In this document: positions 23,257 through 35,454 of the stretch, piece by piece | Layout: every line of letters starts with the position of its first letter | Position numbering within the stretch: position 1 is the stretch's first letter | Source: Ascaphus truei | Taxonomy: Eukaryota > Chordata > Amphibia > Anura > Ascaphidae | Direction of reading: 5' to 3' | DNA: 64,000 bases | Assembly (NCBI GenBank): GCA_036426205.1 | Contig: CM071586.1 | Location: 8,124,737-8,188,736 of the forward strand | The notes under the pieces: generated by a model | What the model saw: the letters and a program-made list of their open reading frames with translations, nothing else | Told to the model about the DNA's origin: nothing | The model's database searches: none | Program-made: the position numbers and the translations under genes

Positions 23257-24345
23257 TAATTCAGACACCCCGTAACAGACCCCAAGGATTTCTACACCCC
23301 CTTCCCATTCCCGATCGCCCATGGAACCATTTGGCTATGGACTTTATTGTAAAATACCATTCTTGTAATCATCGACCGATTTTCGAAGCAATCTCACTTT
23401 GTTCCTCTCAAAGGTTTACCGAACTCTTCTTCCCTTGCTGATATTTTTGTCCAAGAGGTCTTTCGCTTTCATGGTGTTCCATTAACCATCGTGTCTGATC
23501 GGGGTCCACCATTTATTTCCAAATTCTGGCGTGCGTTTTCCCAAAGACTAGGCATCTCCCTTCATTTTTCCTCCAGGTATCACCCACAGTCTAATGGGCA
23601 GACGGAGAGAACCAACCAGACGCTGGAGCAGTACCTACGCTGTTTCATTGCGGATACACAGGACGATTGGGTGGACCTCCTGCCCTGGGCTGAATTCGCT
23701 CACAATTCCCTACGAAATGAATCCACTCAAAATTTACCATTCTTCATCAACTTTGGGTTCCATCCATCCTGACTCCCCATCGACACCTCACCCTCCGATG
23801 TTCCAGCGGTTGATGAACGGATCTTGTCCTTACAAAGATCCTGGAGAGGAATCCAGGAGAACCTTAAGACGGCCATCTCTAGACAGAAACGTCAGGCCGA
23901 TCGCCACCGCCGTGGGACTCCAGAATTTAAACCTGGGGACAAGGTATAGCTTTCTTCGAAAAACATTCGACTCAAAGTGCCTACCCTCAAGCTAGCACCC
24001 AGATACCTGGGGCCATACCCCATTGTGGAGAAGATCAATCCGGTAGCTTTCCGCCTACAACTTCCACCCGCGATGAAGATTCCTTCAGTCTTCCACGTAT
24101 CTCTCCTCAAACCTGCATTTCAGAGTACCCGTTTCCCAGATCCTTCATCCTCAGCTCCAATCCCGCAACTCGTACATGGTCAACAAGAATACGAGGTTCA
24201 GTCCATTATTGATTCTAGAATTTCCAGAAGAACTCTACAATACCTGGTTCACTGGAAGGGATACGGACCTGAGGAACGATCCTGGATCCCTCATCATCTC
24301 ATCCATGCTCCTGTCCTTCTCAAGAGGTCCCACTAGAAGTTTCCC
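23257..24345 (+). pseudogene. Ty3/Gypsy integrase with chromodomain
   Basis: The frame shows a spaced acidic triad of the DDE type: [24 protein letters not shown] and YHPQSNGQTERTNQ. After a stop at 23770 and a frameshift the C-terminal part continues with RYLGPYPIVEKINPVAFRL and a chromodomain, EYEVQSIIDSRIS then QYLVHWKGYGPEERSWIP, with the aromatic and WKGY residues kept. Chromodomain integrases define chromoviruses, which use it in target choice. The 3' LTR follows 48 bases later. Gag, protease and RT are absent. Confidence 0.85.
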
Positions 24346-24392
24346 CTTAAACCTTATCGGAGTCACCCGGAGGTCGCTCCTGAAGGGGGGTT

Positions 24393-25185
24393 ACTGTCAG
24401 GAGCCAGGTGCCACGCACCTTCACGCGCAGGCGCACTACTCCCCTACCTGCCTTGACAGCCGCAGATGGAGCCCATCACTCGCGCGCTCCCATGTGCACT
24501 CCCACTTCTTCCGCGCATGCACGCGGCTCCTCCTTGCGCTGGACAGAGGTCACAGCGGGAGTTCCCGCCTCCGGATCACGGTGCACACTCCCTGTGCGCG
24601 GTGCGCGTGCCACGTACCCAAGCTCTGTGGCAACAGGCACTGATTGCCTCAGCACTCCCACCTGGATTCCTTACCATAGCCTACCACAGGCTCTGCACGA
24701 ACACGCCCTGGTTCCGCCTCTTGCTCCTATTGGGCTGCCTTACCTATTTAGGCTCAGCTGTGCCACTGGCAAATTGGCTGAGCATAAGCTTCCTGTTCCT
24801 GTGCTTACCTCTCGTCTCCTAATATCCTGCCTTGTCTTGTTTGATCTCCCGTGTACCGACCTTGGCTTGCCTTTGGACCACCGCCTCTCTGGAACCCCGA
24901 CCTTGGCTATCCTCGACCCTCCGCAACCTGAACTGGGCTCTCGGACCTCGACTCTTCTACCTTCTCCAGCACCGACCCCAGCGACTAGTACCTCCAACGT
25001 TCCGTACTTCTATTACCCTCAACTCGGCAAGTATTCACTACTCCTCTACCCTCCCTGCTCCTGACCCGGCGCGAGCAACTACGCACACTCCAGATCAGAT
25101 TCCCGTGCCTGTCGGTGGTGTTTACTCTATTCCCACCTAAGTACCGAGGGTCTCGTCTAGTTTGTGGTAGGCACAGCGTGACAGC
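24393..25185 (+). mobile_element. 3' LTR of the chromodomain Gypsy element
   Basis: A polypurine tract (GAAGGGGGGTTAC) at 24381-24392 directly precedes TGTCAGGAGCCAGG, and the block ends GCACAGCGTGACA: TG...CA ends at the expected place relative to the integrase. GCATGCACGCGG and other CpG motifs sit in the U3-like part. No second LTR is present in the window, but the solo LTR at 1935-2740 is a relative. The 3' end abuts a Penelope fragment. Confidence 0.8.
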
Positions 25186-25450
25186 AATTGAGCCCTTTCT
25201 GAAGGGAGATAATACTATATTGCCAGTCCAACGTACATTTGTTCTCTCTATTATCAGTTGCATCTTAAACAATAATTATTTTCTGTTCGGTGACACCTAT
25301 CTTCAGACCTGTAGCACGACCATGGGTACCAGGTTCACCTCCAGCTATGCTAACCTCTAAATGGGGTTTTAGGAAGCCAATTACATCTGGACCAATGCAC
25401 GACTGGGGGAGGGCTTGGTATACTATGGCTGCTACATTGATGATCTATTG
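25186..25450 (+). pseudogene. Penelope-like reverse transcriptase fragment
   Basis: Translates as ILNNNYFLFGDTYLQTC, then TTMGTRFTSSYANL and, after a frameshift, YYGCYIDDLL. It aligns with [18 protein letters not shown] and YGHFIDDL of the copy at 12 kb. About 85 residues remain. Confidence 0.8.
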
Positions 25451-25838
25451 AGGTCGGCGTCGAGGAATCCCCATTGAAGTCAATGGCCCCATTGACTTAC
25501 AATGGGAAACCGCCACTCCTCCTCTCGGACGCCACCTGCTGGTCTTTGCTGGAAACAGGCCCAAAACTGCCAGATCTGCCATTGGAATGCATGGAGCTGC
25601 AATGGCGACCTATGGGAGGCTGCAAAATGGAGCCTGAGAAGGCGGGAAAAGGGAACAAAGGGCTATAATCACTGAATTAACATTAACCCCTTCCCTCCCG
25701 CATCAACCCCAGTGTATGTGTTGGTGCAAACACTGGGATGAGAACAATACACATTTACAGGGACATATACATTTGGTTGCTGAAGCAGGGGAAAAACACA
25801 TTACTGGACCGCAGTCCAGTTAACCCCTTGCTTCCCAA
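25451..25838. other. no gene; palindromic CATTGA motif stretch
   Basis: Contains CCATTGAAGTCAATGG at 25471-25486 and CCATTGACTTACAATGG after it, a short palindrome-rich stretch of a kind found in repeats. Nothing else is recognised. Confidence 0.35.
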
Positions 25839-26295
25839 GTGAGAGCAGGGGGTGGCCATGACAGACCTCAACCCGGTTGAAATGCTGTGGCAGGATCTTA
25901 AGAGAGCTGTGCATAAACAAATGCCCACAAATCTCAATGAACTGAAGCAACGTTGTAAAGAAGAGTGGGCCAAAATTCCTCCACAATGATGTGAGAGACT
26001 GATAAAGTCATACAGAAAACGATTACTTCAAGTTATTGCTGCTAAAGGTGGTTCTACAAGCTATTGAATCATAAGGTATACTTAGTTTTTCACACATGGC
26101 TTCTCCATTTTGGCTTTATTTTTGTTAAATAAATCATGACACAGTGTAATATGTCATGTGTTGTTGTTCATCTGAGGTTGTATTTACCTCATTTTAAGAC
26201 CTGCTAAGGAACAGATGATTGTTATTATGTCCTGAAATGTAAAACCACAGAATTCAAAGAGGGTGTACTTTCTTTTTCACACAACTATATATATC
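25839..26295 (+). pseudogene. Tc1/mariner transposase C-terminus and 3' end
   Basis: Translation from 25858 gives TDLNPVEMLWQDLKRAVHKQ, then NLNELKQRCKEEWAKIPPQ and, after a stop, CERLIKSYRKRLLQVIAAKG. The DLNPVE(N)xW motif is the region of the last catalytic acidic residue in Tc1 transposases. The 3' end matches window bases 1-85. The N-terminal DNA-binding and first catalytic residues are missing. Confidence 0.85.
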
Positions 26296-27070
26296 TATAT
26301 CTATAAAATTGTAACTCTGATTATGTAGTCTTTGTAATGGAAAAGGGAGGTAGGGTCCAGTAAAAGAAAGGCTAAACCCAGGCCCTGTCCGTCTTCCCCT
26401 GGGGTTCATCTGGCCACCAAACCTGAGATATCCGGTTATTACAAAGCCCTTTAACTCCTTAAGCTCAGTCCCAGCCCCGATTGGCTAATGCAGGTGAACG
26501 CTTGGCTCCTGATTGGTCCGTGAGCAGCATCCGCGCTGTGATTGGCCACCAGCCCCTCGATTATGCTTTCCTATGGCAGCAGGGAAGCTAGAAAAAGGGG
26601 AACCCCATCCACACTACAAAGTTAATTCGGATCCTCTCGTTGAGGTGATGTAAGCGGTGTGCTCCGAGGATTTTTCCAGAGACACCCAAAAATGAGGCAG
26701 AGAACTTTACTAGCGGGAAATTCAAAAGTGCTTTATGCTATAGGCCTGCAGCTGTGCCGGAGGAGCAGAGAGCAAGACTTTTCAGCAGGACTTTTGAAAG
26801 TGCTCTGCTGCAAAGTGTACCAGAGAGGTCTGGCAGTCCCTATTTCATCAGAAAATGGAAAAAAACCTTGGGCAAGCCTCTGATATGGCACTCAGCACCT
26901 AGCCAGCTAGGATTCCCACTGTGTGCCCATTTCAGTGAGTATAGCTCCCACTGTTTTTTGTGTTGTGCTTGCTGGCTCCAGTTGAAAAAATATATATATT
27001 TAACTGCTTTGTCCTGTCTGGTGCCTTGATCCCTGGGTTAAGTTCTGGTCTCCCGTGAGTCTGTATGAGA
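26296..27070. other. no gene; CCAAT-rich, possibly LTR-derived
   Basis: CCAAT/ATTGG boxes at 26478, 26512 and 26541 and a CTAGCCAGCTAG palindrome near 26900 recall the stretch at 4.1-4.9 kb. No coding homology or confirmed LTR ends. Confidence 0.35.
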
Positions 27071-27079
27071 AAATGTCTG

Positions 27080-27232
27080 TGAAACGGTCCATGAAATATC
27101 TGTGAATTTAATGTATCTGTTCATTTAATGTAACCATGTATTGTCACCATAACTCTGGACCTACTTGAAAACGAGAGGCAACTTCTCAAGGTATCATTTT
27201 CAGTCAAACATTTTATAAATAAATAAAACTAG
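27080..27232 (+). mobile_element. tail-type retroposon fragment
   Basis: Ends with ACTTGAAAACGAGAGGCAAC then ACATTTTATAAATAAATAAA, the tail shared with 5864-6052 and 17917-18010. Confidence 0.6.
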
Positions 27233-27289
27233 GTTTGCTTGGAAAGGGCAGGTGGGCACTTTCCATGTTGCTTCAACTAATTTTCTGAT

Positions 27290-27740
27290 TTCATATTCCC
27301 ATCTTACTTTTGATACCTTGGCATCCAGCTGAGTGCCATCTCTACCAATGGCAGTTTCTTGAGATACGTCCGGCCCAGTGCCATTTTAATTTCTTCACCC
27401 ATCTGGGACTATTTTTTGCTTGCTGACCCGGTTAGTCTTTCTCCTGTCTTTGGGTAAAACCCGCATACATCTCTTCTTTCTTCTTGGCGTTGCCTGAAGC
27501 TTCTGAGTTGTCATCGCATTAAGGGTCCAAATTTCACCTCCATACGTGAGCACGGGCAGAATACACTGGAGTAAAACTTTCCTCTTAAAAGGTTCCCTTG
27601 AAAGATTGTCTTGTTTCTTCCAAATGTGCTCCCTCCCACCTTCCTTCTTCTATTGATTGCATTCAAAATATTTCCATCCATTGTTACTTTGACTTTCCCA
27701 GCTCCCTTCAATTTATTTGGATCTTTGCAGAGATGACACA
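27290..27740 (-). pseudogene. RTE-like LINE C-terminal fragment
   Basis: Minus-strand pieces read INRRRKVGGSTFGRNKTIFQ, CILPVLTYGGEIWTLNAMTT and KDRRKTNRVSKQKI. The order (...FG...)(...VLPVLTYG.E.WTL...) is the region after the RT palm in RTE and related LINEs. A frameshift separates the first and second pieces. No 5' part is present. Confidence 0.65.
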
Positions 27741-28518
27741 TTTGTTCCAGGTCCCTTCTGTGTCACCATGTGGTGGGAGGGACAGACATCCATGTAACAT
27801 AGGCCCCTTCTGTGTGACACCATGTAAGTGGGAAGGGTCATAGGACCATGGGACATAGGTCTTGTCTGTCTGTGTCACTGTTACATACTTGGACAGTGTA
27901 CACGTACAACCACACACTTTTTCTTTATTAAATTATTATCACAATTATCATATCATAAAGCTGGTTCATTACACAAGAGTAATTAAAGACACTTTATAAA
28001 TGAGTAACAAGGGCAGCATTATTAGCTAAAAGAGAAAGGCTCTGCAGATTATGGGGGTGCTCTACAGTATATGTATATGCTCTGCAGGGTATGTATGTGC
28101 AATGCAGTGTATTCGGCAGGGTATGTCTGGGCTCTGCAGACCCATTCTTTCACATTGAGAGTCTTGGCCTCACAACCCAACTATGAATAAGCCCAGGAAG
28201 CATAAACGCTGCTTAAATTACCACGCAACTCTGGTTATGGGCCTCATAGGATCTCAAAGTGAGGATCAGGGCTTGCCAATGTTACAGGTAGACCGGTGGT
28301 GGCAGCCATTTTATAACACCCCAAATAATATTTTTGGGTTGTAATCAGAGCATTTGCAGAACGATTTATATGAAGCGCTTTATGAGGTGAAAATGGGAAG
28401 GTGGTATGAGAGCTACAGGAATAGGCAGTTATGGTCAGATTTATGGGATGACAAAGATCCCAATAATGTTATTTTATTCCCTTAAAATACAGAAAATTAA
28501 GGCACAGTTTTAAGAATA
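27741..28518. other. no gene; short imperfect repeats
   Basis: CCCTTCTGTGTCACCATGT and CCCTTCTGTGTGACACCATGT recur at 27751 and 27808, and GCTCTGCAG recurs five times between 28040 and 28140. No coding homology. Confidence 0.4.
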
Positions 28519-28641
28519 CAGATCTATATGTGTGTGTATATGTATGTGTGTATATATATGTGTTTATATGTATGTGTGTGTATATATATGTATGTATGTG
28601 TTTATGTATATATGTATGTATGTACATATATATATATGTAC
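28519..28641 (+). repeat. TATG/TGTA microsatellite
   Basis: Imperfect TATGTG and TATATG repeats; the 3' edge borders a hAT-like fragment. Confidence 0.9.
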
Positions 28642-28718
28642 AGTGGTCGACAAATCACGAAAAAAATCTAGTCGCCGAACAAAAAAAATGTACTCGCCAC
28701 CTAGTACCACACGTGTGC
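28642..28718 (+). mobile_element. fragment of CAGTGKTCGACAAA MITE
   Basis: Begins CAGTGGTCGACAAATCACG and includes ACTCGCCACCTAGTACCACA, shared with 60880-61034. Truncated by the Penelope foldback that follows. Confidence 0.6.
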
Positions 28719-28905
28719 TGTCAGGGAAATCCAAAGTAGATGTATTCAAGACAAATACATAGGCACTGCATCCAACGTTTCGGTCATCATACAACTTCCC
28801 TTAGGAATGTCACTGTATGATGACCGAAACGTTGGATGTCGTGCCTATGTATTTGTCTTGAATACACCTACTTGGATTTCCCTGACTGTGTGCTGTCTCT
28901 TTTTT
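28719..28905. mobile_element. Penelope-type inverted repeat (foldback) with hammerhead-like motifs
   Basis: Left arm 28719-28790 and right arm 28811-28895 are inverted copies (TACATAGGCACTGCATCCAA against its complement on the right). Each arm carries CCGAAACGTTGGATG next to TATGATGA, a degenerate hammerhead 3' core. The spacer is about 20 bases. Confidence 0.7.
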
Positions 28906-28989
28906 CCTGGATCCCCATCTGGTAAATATTTTTCTGTGTATGTGCATATATGGGATAAGCATCAGGTGAATAATCTGTTTTCAGTGTGC

Positions 28990-29031
28990 CAACCTCTTTA
29001 TTTTTATATATACACACACACACACACCAAC

Positions 29032-29075
<44 letters not shown>

Positions 29076-29091
29076 ATAATATAAATATATA

Positions 29092-29124
<33 letters not shown>

Positions 29125-29140
29125 ATCTATCTATCACACA
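28990..29140 (+). repeat. (CA)n then (TA)n microsatellite
   Basis: CACACACA at about 29013 is followed by long alternating TA runs to about 29130. Confidence 0.9.
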
Positions 29141-29916
29141 ACAGAACACACGATGAAACTTTGAAAGGCACAGATCACAAAAATGTACTTCTTTTAAAAC
29201 TTAGAATAATAATAACAAAAAGGCACTGTAAATACACACATGCAATGAAATTATATATAGACATATCAAAAGAGATCTCTCTCAAGTCCTGTACACTTTA
29301 ATGTCAACAACGGAAAACGCATATGTTGGTCCGCTGAAAGGATTAATAACCTACAACAAAAATATATTAAGGGTGGCTGTTCGTTGATTTGGGTATTTGA
29401 AAAATATATGGGATTTTTATAGGATGGCGTTAATTAAATGCCTATGTAAAGAGAATGCTGAATCCCCTTTAAATCCCCTATGAAGTCTATTTTATAAGAG
29501 GGGACGTGCTTTAATAAATGTTAATGGAAATAAAATAGGGTGATCTGTTAATTTACAGGGGATTGTAGGATAAATAGGATCCCGTGAATGTGGATTGGAA
29601 TAAAATAGATTTAATTGCAGCTTCATATCGGATTTTTAGGATAATTAGAATTTTCATAGGATACTGTTAATACACAAGGGTTTAATAAGGCTGTTCTTGG
29701 TCCCATAGACACTGAGAAAAAGAGGATTAACTGCCCCTCACGAAGTCAGGGGTAGAAAGATGGGGTATGTCCCAGGCTTTGGGAGGAGTACAAGGTTACA
29801 TTGTGGCAGTTTTGTGAGTCTTTGGTTTGGGGTTACAAGGATCTGCCTTGTGGAGTGTTAGTGGCAGGGGGTGGGGTTTGGAAAGAGGGACTGGGTAAGT
29901 GGAGGAGAGGTACAGG
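29141..29916. other. stxbp2 3' flank; 3' UTR limits not resolved
   Basis: This lies downstream of the stxbp2 stop on the minus strand. A possible ATTAAA signal (complement TTTAAT) lies at 29683, about 230 bases after the stop. No coding homology is seen. Confidence 0.35.
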
Positions 29917-29996
29917 TTATTCGCTGCTTGGGAGAGGCTGATCCAGAGACTTCAGACCGTCCAGGAAGATGGTGGGGGTGAGAATGTGAGTGGAAC
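29917..29996 (-). CDS. stxbp2: stxbp2 exon 19 (last coding)
   Basis: Acceptor CTCTCCAG at 29997. Encodes [20 protein letters not shown] and ends at the TAA at 29917-29919 after PSSE. It completes the glycine codon split with exon 18. The tail is a few residues different in length from mammalian STXBP2. Confidence 0.92.
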
Positions 29997-32900
29997 CTGG
30001 AGAGAGAGAGAGGGAGAGTAAGTGAGAGAGTGATATAAAGCTACAAAGAGAAAGAAAGAGATTGATAAAACGGGGAAGACACAAATGGTACAGGGAACTG
30101 ACCAATCAGAAACTCCCATTTGGATTCAGTGGCCTTGGTGAGTTCATATGCGCTTCTCATCTCGGACATGGACACTCCACCCAGGACATAGACTAGGAGC
30201 CGAGGGCCGGAGCGATACTCTGCAGCACCGCGAGTCTTGTGCCAGTGACCGAAACGAGCGCTGAGGAGAGAGGGAGTGTGAGGTGAGAGAGAGAGAGCAA
30301 GCAGGGGGAGGGGGTTGGAGAGAGAAAAAGATGGGGAAGAGAGAGAGAGACCTGGGAATAAGAGAGAGCCCGAGTGGGGGGTTTGGGGGGTGAAGAGAAG
30401 CAGGCGTGGGGTGTGAGAGGGAGCAGGGGGGAGCGAGAGAGGGAGCAAGGTGGAGAGAGAGGTCATGGGAGGCGAGAGTGTAAGAAAAGGAGGCTGGTGT
30501 TTTGTAGATATATGAATAATCTTGCTTTAACCATATTATATTACCCTGTACTGTATACTGTATATGTAAATCTGGGCCAGAAGAACATGGATGTTCAATA
30601 GCTGCTTGCAAATGTCACACAGGACGAGAGGAAACGGGTAACATTACTCTTACAGAGGGAACCTATTTGTCACTTTCAGTTATTTACAATCCCCGGGAAG
30701 CACAAATAGTCATAAGAAACATTCCAGCACAGGTGGACAACCAAATTCAGCTTGGTCGGGAGTATAAAATATATATTGAGAAAGGTTCGAGAGAGGGCCG
30801 AAACGTTGACCTGTGTATTACACTTTTGCTATTTTTTCACAAGACCTGGAGTGCTGGTTATTCTATCTATCTAGGAAGGTCATATAGTGGACCGAAACGT
30901 TGGATATTTATGGATGTTTTAATACATTCTTTTTGATAGTCAACATTGCAGTGCTGAATCTTCTTCTACAAACCTGGTTTGAGTGATTATATACTGCCCG
31001 GGTGCATTAACTCCAAAAAGATTAGGAATAAAAGGAAAATAGTAACAGGCACTGCAGGACTGGTAAAAAATATTTATTAGAACAAAGGTCACCGTTTGGG
31101 CCCTCCAAGAAGCATTTTTTCTTGAAACGTTGACCTTTTGTAATAAATATTTTTCACTTAATTATTATTATTTTTTTTAATAAGAATTAAATAAACACAT
31201 AATACTGTACCTTTTTTATACTTAATCTGTTTCTAGTGCTGGTATTATGAACACTTTGGTTGAACAGCGTAGAAGATCTGACAACAAGTTACAAGGAATA
31301 GAAGCCCCAAGAGGAAGGAGCTTCAAGAACATAGACGGGAGGATATGAGGAAAACTGGTTACAGCCTCCCAGTACTACTGGTAATATCTACCTATATATA
31401 ACACGACGCAAAATAAGTTATGGTGGGTAAAAAAAAAAAAAAAAAGTGACAAAACCCCTCCACCATAGTGTACAGCAAACAAATCCCCCACTTGTGAGCA
31501 CATTCACACGTCGCAGACAGGTCTGCAACCCTACTTTCTTTTATCTCTTAGCTTAGAATGCTTCCACTGCAGCTAGGGATTCTGGGTAGTGACATGCAAA
31601 TGAGCACTCAGTGTGTCACTTTTTGCTTCTTGTCCATTTTAACATGGAACCCTATCAGCTTATGTCTGCCGTATTACACAGCTTTGCAGCGCAGCCTGGG
31701 TTAAAGAAGTGCACGGCCAGTAAGACAGGTTGCAGGCCTGAAAGTGGGATTTTTATTTGCCATCATTATGCCGTTTGTCATTTTATGATAACTATATATT
31801 ATAACAGCAGTTTGATTTGTTTACATCAACACAATATTTGTATATTCTCGTGTGTGACGTTTCTATGTCACGCTTCCCCCAAAAAAATCTGAAATACGTG
31901 AGGCTTACAGATTGGCGAGCCAAGTCATGGCGTAGGGTGTCAGTGATACGTATTCATAAGTGAATAGCATTGTATGAGAAATCAATCCGCTGTTCAATTA
32001 AGTTTGTGTAGCAATTTAAGTAGCAGTTTCAATGTATTTTATAATGATGGGCTGATGGAAAAGATTGCCAAGATCACAAACCCTGAAGTGATTGTGAAAA
32101 ATACGGAAGGATCCTCAGATAAAACCAACAGACCCGTAACAATGGGAGAAGCCATGAAATGCTATACGGGTGGTTAAGAGTGACATAATGCTAGGTATTG
32201 ATGACGTGTTGCGTTACGATGGCAACGTGACGCCATGCGACGTCACGCCATGCGACGTCACGTTGGTGACATCCACGGCATCATTTGATGCTGTGATTCA
32301 GGAGAAGGACGGCAGCAAGGAGGCGGCCCCACAGCCAAGTACCTTGAAAATCTGCCACTGGGTACTTGATTCCCGTGATCCAAATTGCCAATCTGTGGAA
32401 CTACCATAATGTGCCGCTGGGCCCACCACCTTTAGGGGCCCATCCTCAACATGCTACAACGCTGTTCCGGTACTTATTTTATTTTGGCAGCCGGAACAGC
32501 ATTCCGGCATTTCTAAAGGCTGTCTCGGCATCCTTCCTCTCTGGGCCCTACCTGTGGTACAGGGCCTTACCAAACGGCGATGGAAGAGGGAGCCCACCAA
32601 GGTGGTCCTAACATGGAAGTTAGGCCCCACAGGAAGTCTGGACCAACTTCCATAATCACCACCTGGGTGGGCTCCCTCCATCGCCGACATATTGCACTGG
32701 GGCCCATCGAGTTCCGCCACGCAGTCTAATCTAAAATTGACAGACTATAGGATGGAATCTGATCAGAAACTAAGGGGAATGTGTATTTAAAAGGACTAAT
32801 TGATGAGGTTTAATTTGTCCTGAGTTTTGGTTTTCCGAAAAAGGCATGAAGAAGCTGCAAGTGAAATCAGCTTAAGTATTATGAAAAGAAACAATTAACA

Positions 32901-35405
32901 TTTTTGTTTATATGTAGAGTGATTTTTTAAGTAACCAACAAAGAAGTAGAAATTACTTCTCTTTAATTTTTGTTTAAAAGAAAAGCTTCTAAAATGTATT
33001 GAATACATTCAGGTGGGCCAAATTTTACATTATTATTGTTGGCTTTTTAAATGTTTTTATTTTATTCCAAAAAGCATGCACTGCTAACCTGCAAGGAATG
33101 TACGTCAAGTTCAGAATGATTGGACATTGATATTCATAACGGTTGCCTGTATTAAGGCTCAGGTACTGTGTGAGGTGAAGTTACAACTCCATTTCCACAG
33201 GCTCAGTACCACAAGATTGACGTAAAGCAGACGTGGTGTCTATATTTAAAAAGGGAGCTAGATCACTACCGGGGAATTACAGACCTGTAAGCCTGACATC
33301 AATAGTGGGGAAGCTACTTAAAGGTTTAGTATGGGATAATATTCAGGAATACGGTTTCACACAAGAGGTTAGTGTACAAAATAAAGCAAATTGGACTCGG
33401 TAAAAATATTTGCACCGGGATTGAAAACTGGTTTAAGGATAAACCACAAGAGTTGTCATAAATGGAACTTTTTCAGGTTGGGCTAAAGTTGTGAGTGGAG
33501 TACCTCAAGGATCGGTACTGGCACCCCTGCTTTTTAACTTATTTATTAATGACCTTGAGGTTGGCATAGAGGGCAAAGTCTCCATCTTTGCTGATGACAC
33601 TAAATTGTGTAAGGTAGTAGAATCAGAGCAGGATGTCATTTCTCTCCAGAAGGACTTGGAGAGACTGGAAACTTGGCCAGGAAAATGGCAGATGAGGTGT
33701 ATAACAGATAAATGTAAGGTTATGCATTTGGGAAGCAAGAATAAACAGACTACATACAAATTAAATGGGGATAAAATGGGGGAATCCTTCATGGAGACGG
33801 AGTTAGGAGTGCTTGTAGACAGCAGGCTTAGCAATAGTGCCCAAAGTCATGCAGTAGCTGCAAAGGCAAACAAGATCTTATCTTGCATCAAACGGGCAAT
33901 GGATGGAAGTGAAGTAAACATAATTATGCCCCTTAATAAAGCTTTAGTAAGACCACACCTGGAATATGGAGTACAATATTGGGCACCACTCCTTAGAAAA
34001 GACATTATAAATACAGTAGAATCTCGGTTATCCAACTTAAAACGGGACTGCAGACCACAGTAGCGGCACCGGAGGAAGACAGCTGGCGGCCGGAGAAGAG
34101 GACCATGTCAGCGGGCAGCGGCGGCAGCAGGCAGGAGAAGACCATCAGACACTGTGTGCAGAGCAGGAGTAGAGCGTCATAGGAGAACGGCCGGGGAGGA
34201 GCGAGCTGTAACACCGGATGTTGACCGGTGTCTTAACTCCATTCCTCCGCGGACATGGTCCTCTTCTTCGGCCGCTGGCTGTTCTCCTCCGGTGCCGCTC
34301 TTGTGGTCTACAGTCCTCCTCTTCTACTGCTGCCGGTGAGAAGGGAGGGGGATGACAGATAAAACGGAAGGTCGGATAACTGAAGGTTGGGTAATCAGGA
34401 CTCTACTGTAGTTCAAAAGAACTATTCATCCCAAGGGCAGTACAAAGGACTCAGGGTCATCCCTTAAGGTTGGAGGAAAGGAGATTTCACCAGCAACAAA
34501 GGAAAGGGTTCTTTACAGTAAGGGCAGTAAAAAATGTGGAATTCATTACGGAGGGAGACTGTGATGGCAGATACAATAGATATGTTCAAAAAAAAGGTTG
34601 GACATCTTTTTAGAAAGGTATAAAGGGATATATCAAATAAGTAAACATGAGAAGGATGTTGATCCAGGGAGAAATCGGAATGTTTGGAGTAAGGAAGGAA
34701 TTTATTTTTCCACTTATGAGATATCATTGGATGATATGTCACTGGTTTTTTTTGTTTGCCTTCCTCTGGATCAATATACTGCAAGTACGGATACAGGATA
34801 AAGTATCTGTCGTCTATATTTAGCATAGGTTGAACGTGATGGACGTATGTCTTGTTTCAACCTCATCTACTATGTAACTATGTAACTGCTGTTAAACTAA
34901 TTCTGCAGTAAGGGTCACCAGTATCATATAGTGATCTCATATTTGCATTTATTTTAAAGCAATATTTATTTATAGCAAAAAATGTCTCTGCAGTCAGGAA
35001 GAAAATTTTAACTGAGTCACATGGACATTCAGAAATAATAATTTATTTGCAACAAAAAAAGCACGACGTTTTGGGGATACAGTTCTTTTAGTCAGATGCA
35101 GTGAACAAGTGTAGTGTTCCATGGTCCCTTAAAAACCCAATAGCGCAGAGAGGGAGAGAGAGAGAGAGATGGATTGGAGAGAAGGGGGCAGACCTCTCAC
35201 AGAGAGAGAGATGGATTGGAGAGAAGGGGGCAGACCTCTCACCTGACCACAGTCTGAGTGGTTCCTACAGGAGTCGGCTCCGAAACAAATGGCCATAGCT
35301 TCTTGTCCAACTTATCGTCAATGGCGTCCTACACGACAGGGCGATACGTGGAAAGACGTGTGATACAGGGATATACAAGAACATCACATTATATACAGTG
35401 TGTGT

Positions 35406-35454
<49 letters not shown>

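Noticed and set aside
25471..25510. CATTGAAGTCAATG palindrome as an operator or binding site
   Set aside because: Such palindromes occur in dispersed repeats; nothing links it to a gene.
31060..31160. Hammerhead motifs in the small foldback
   Set aside because: Only the 3' GAAACGTTG part is visible; no CUGANGA-type box or stem II.
34890..35098. Hammerhead ribozyme in the decayed Penelope end
   Set aside because: Stem II cannot be paired and the GAAA box reads CAAAA; only family resemblance remains.
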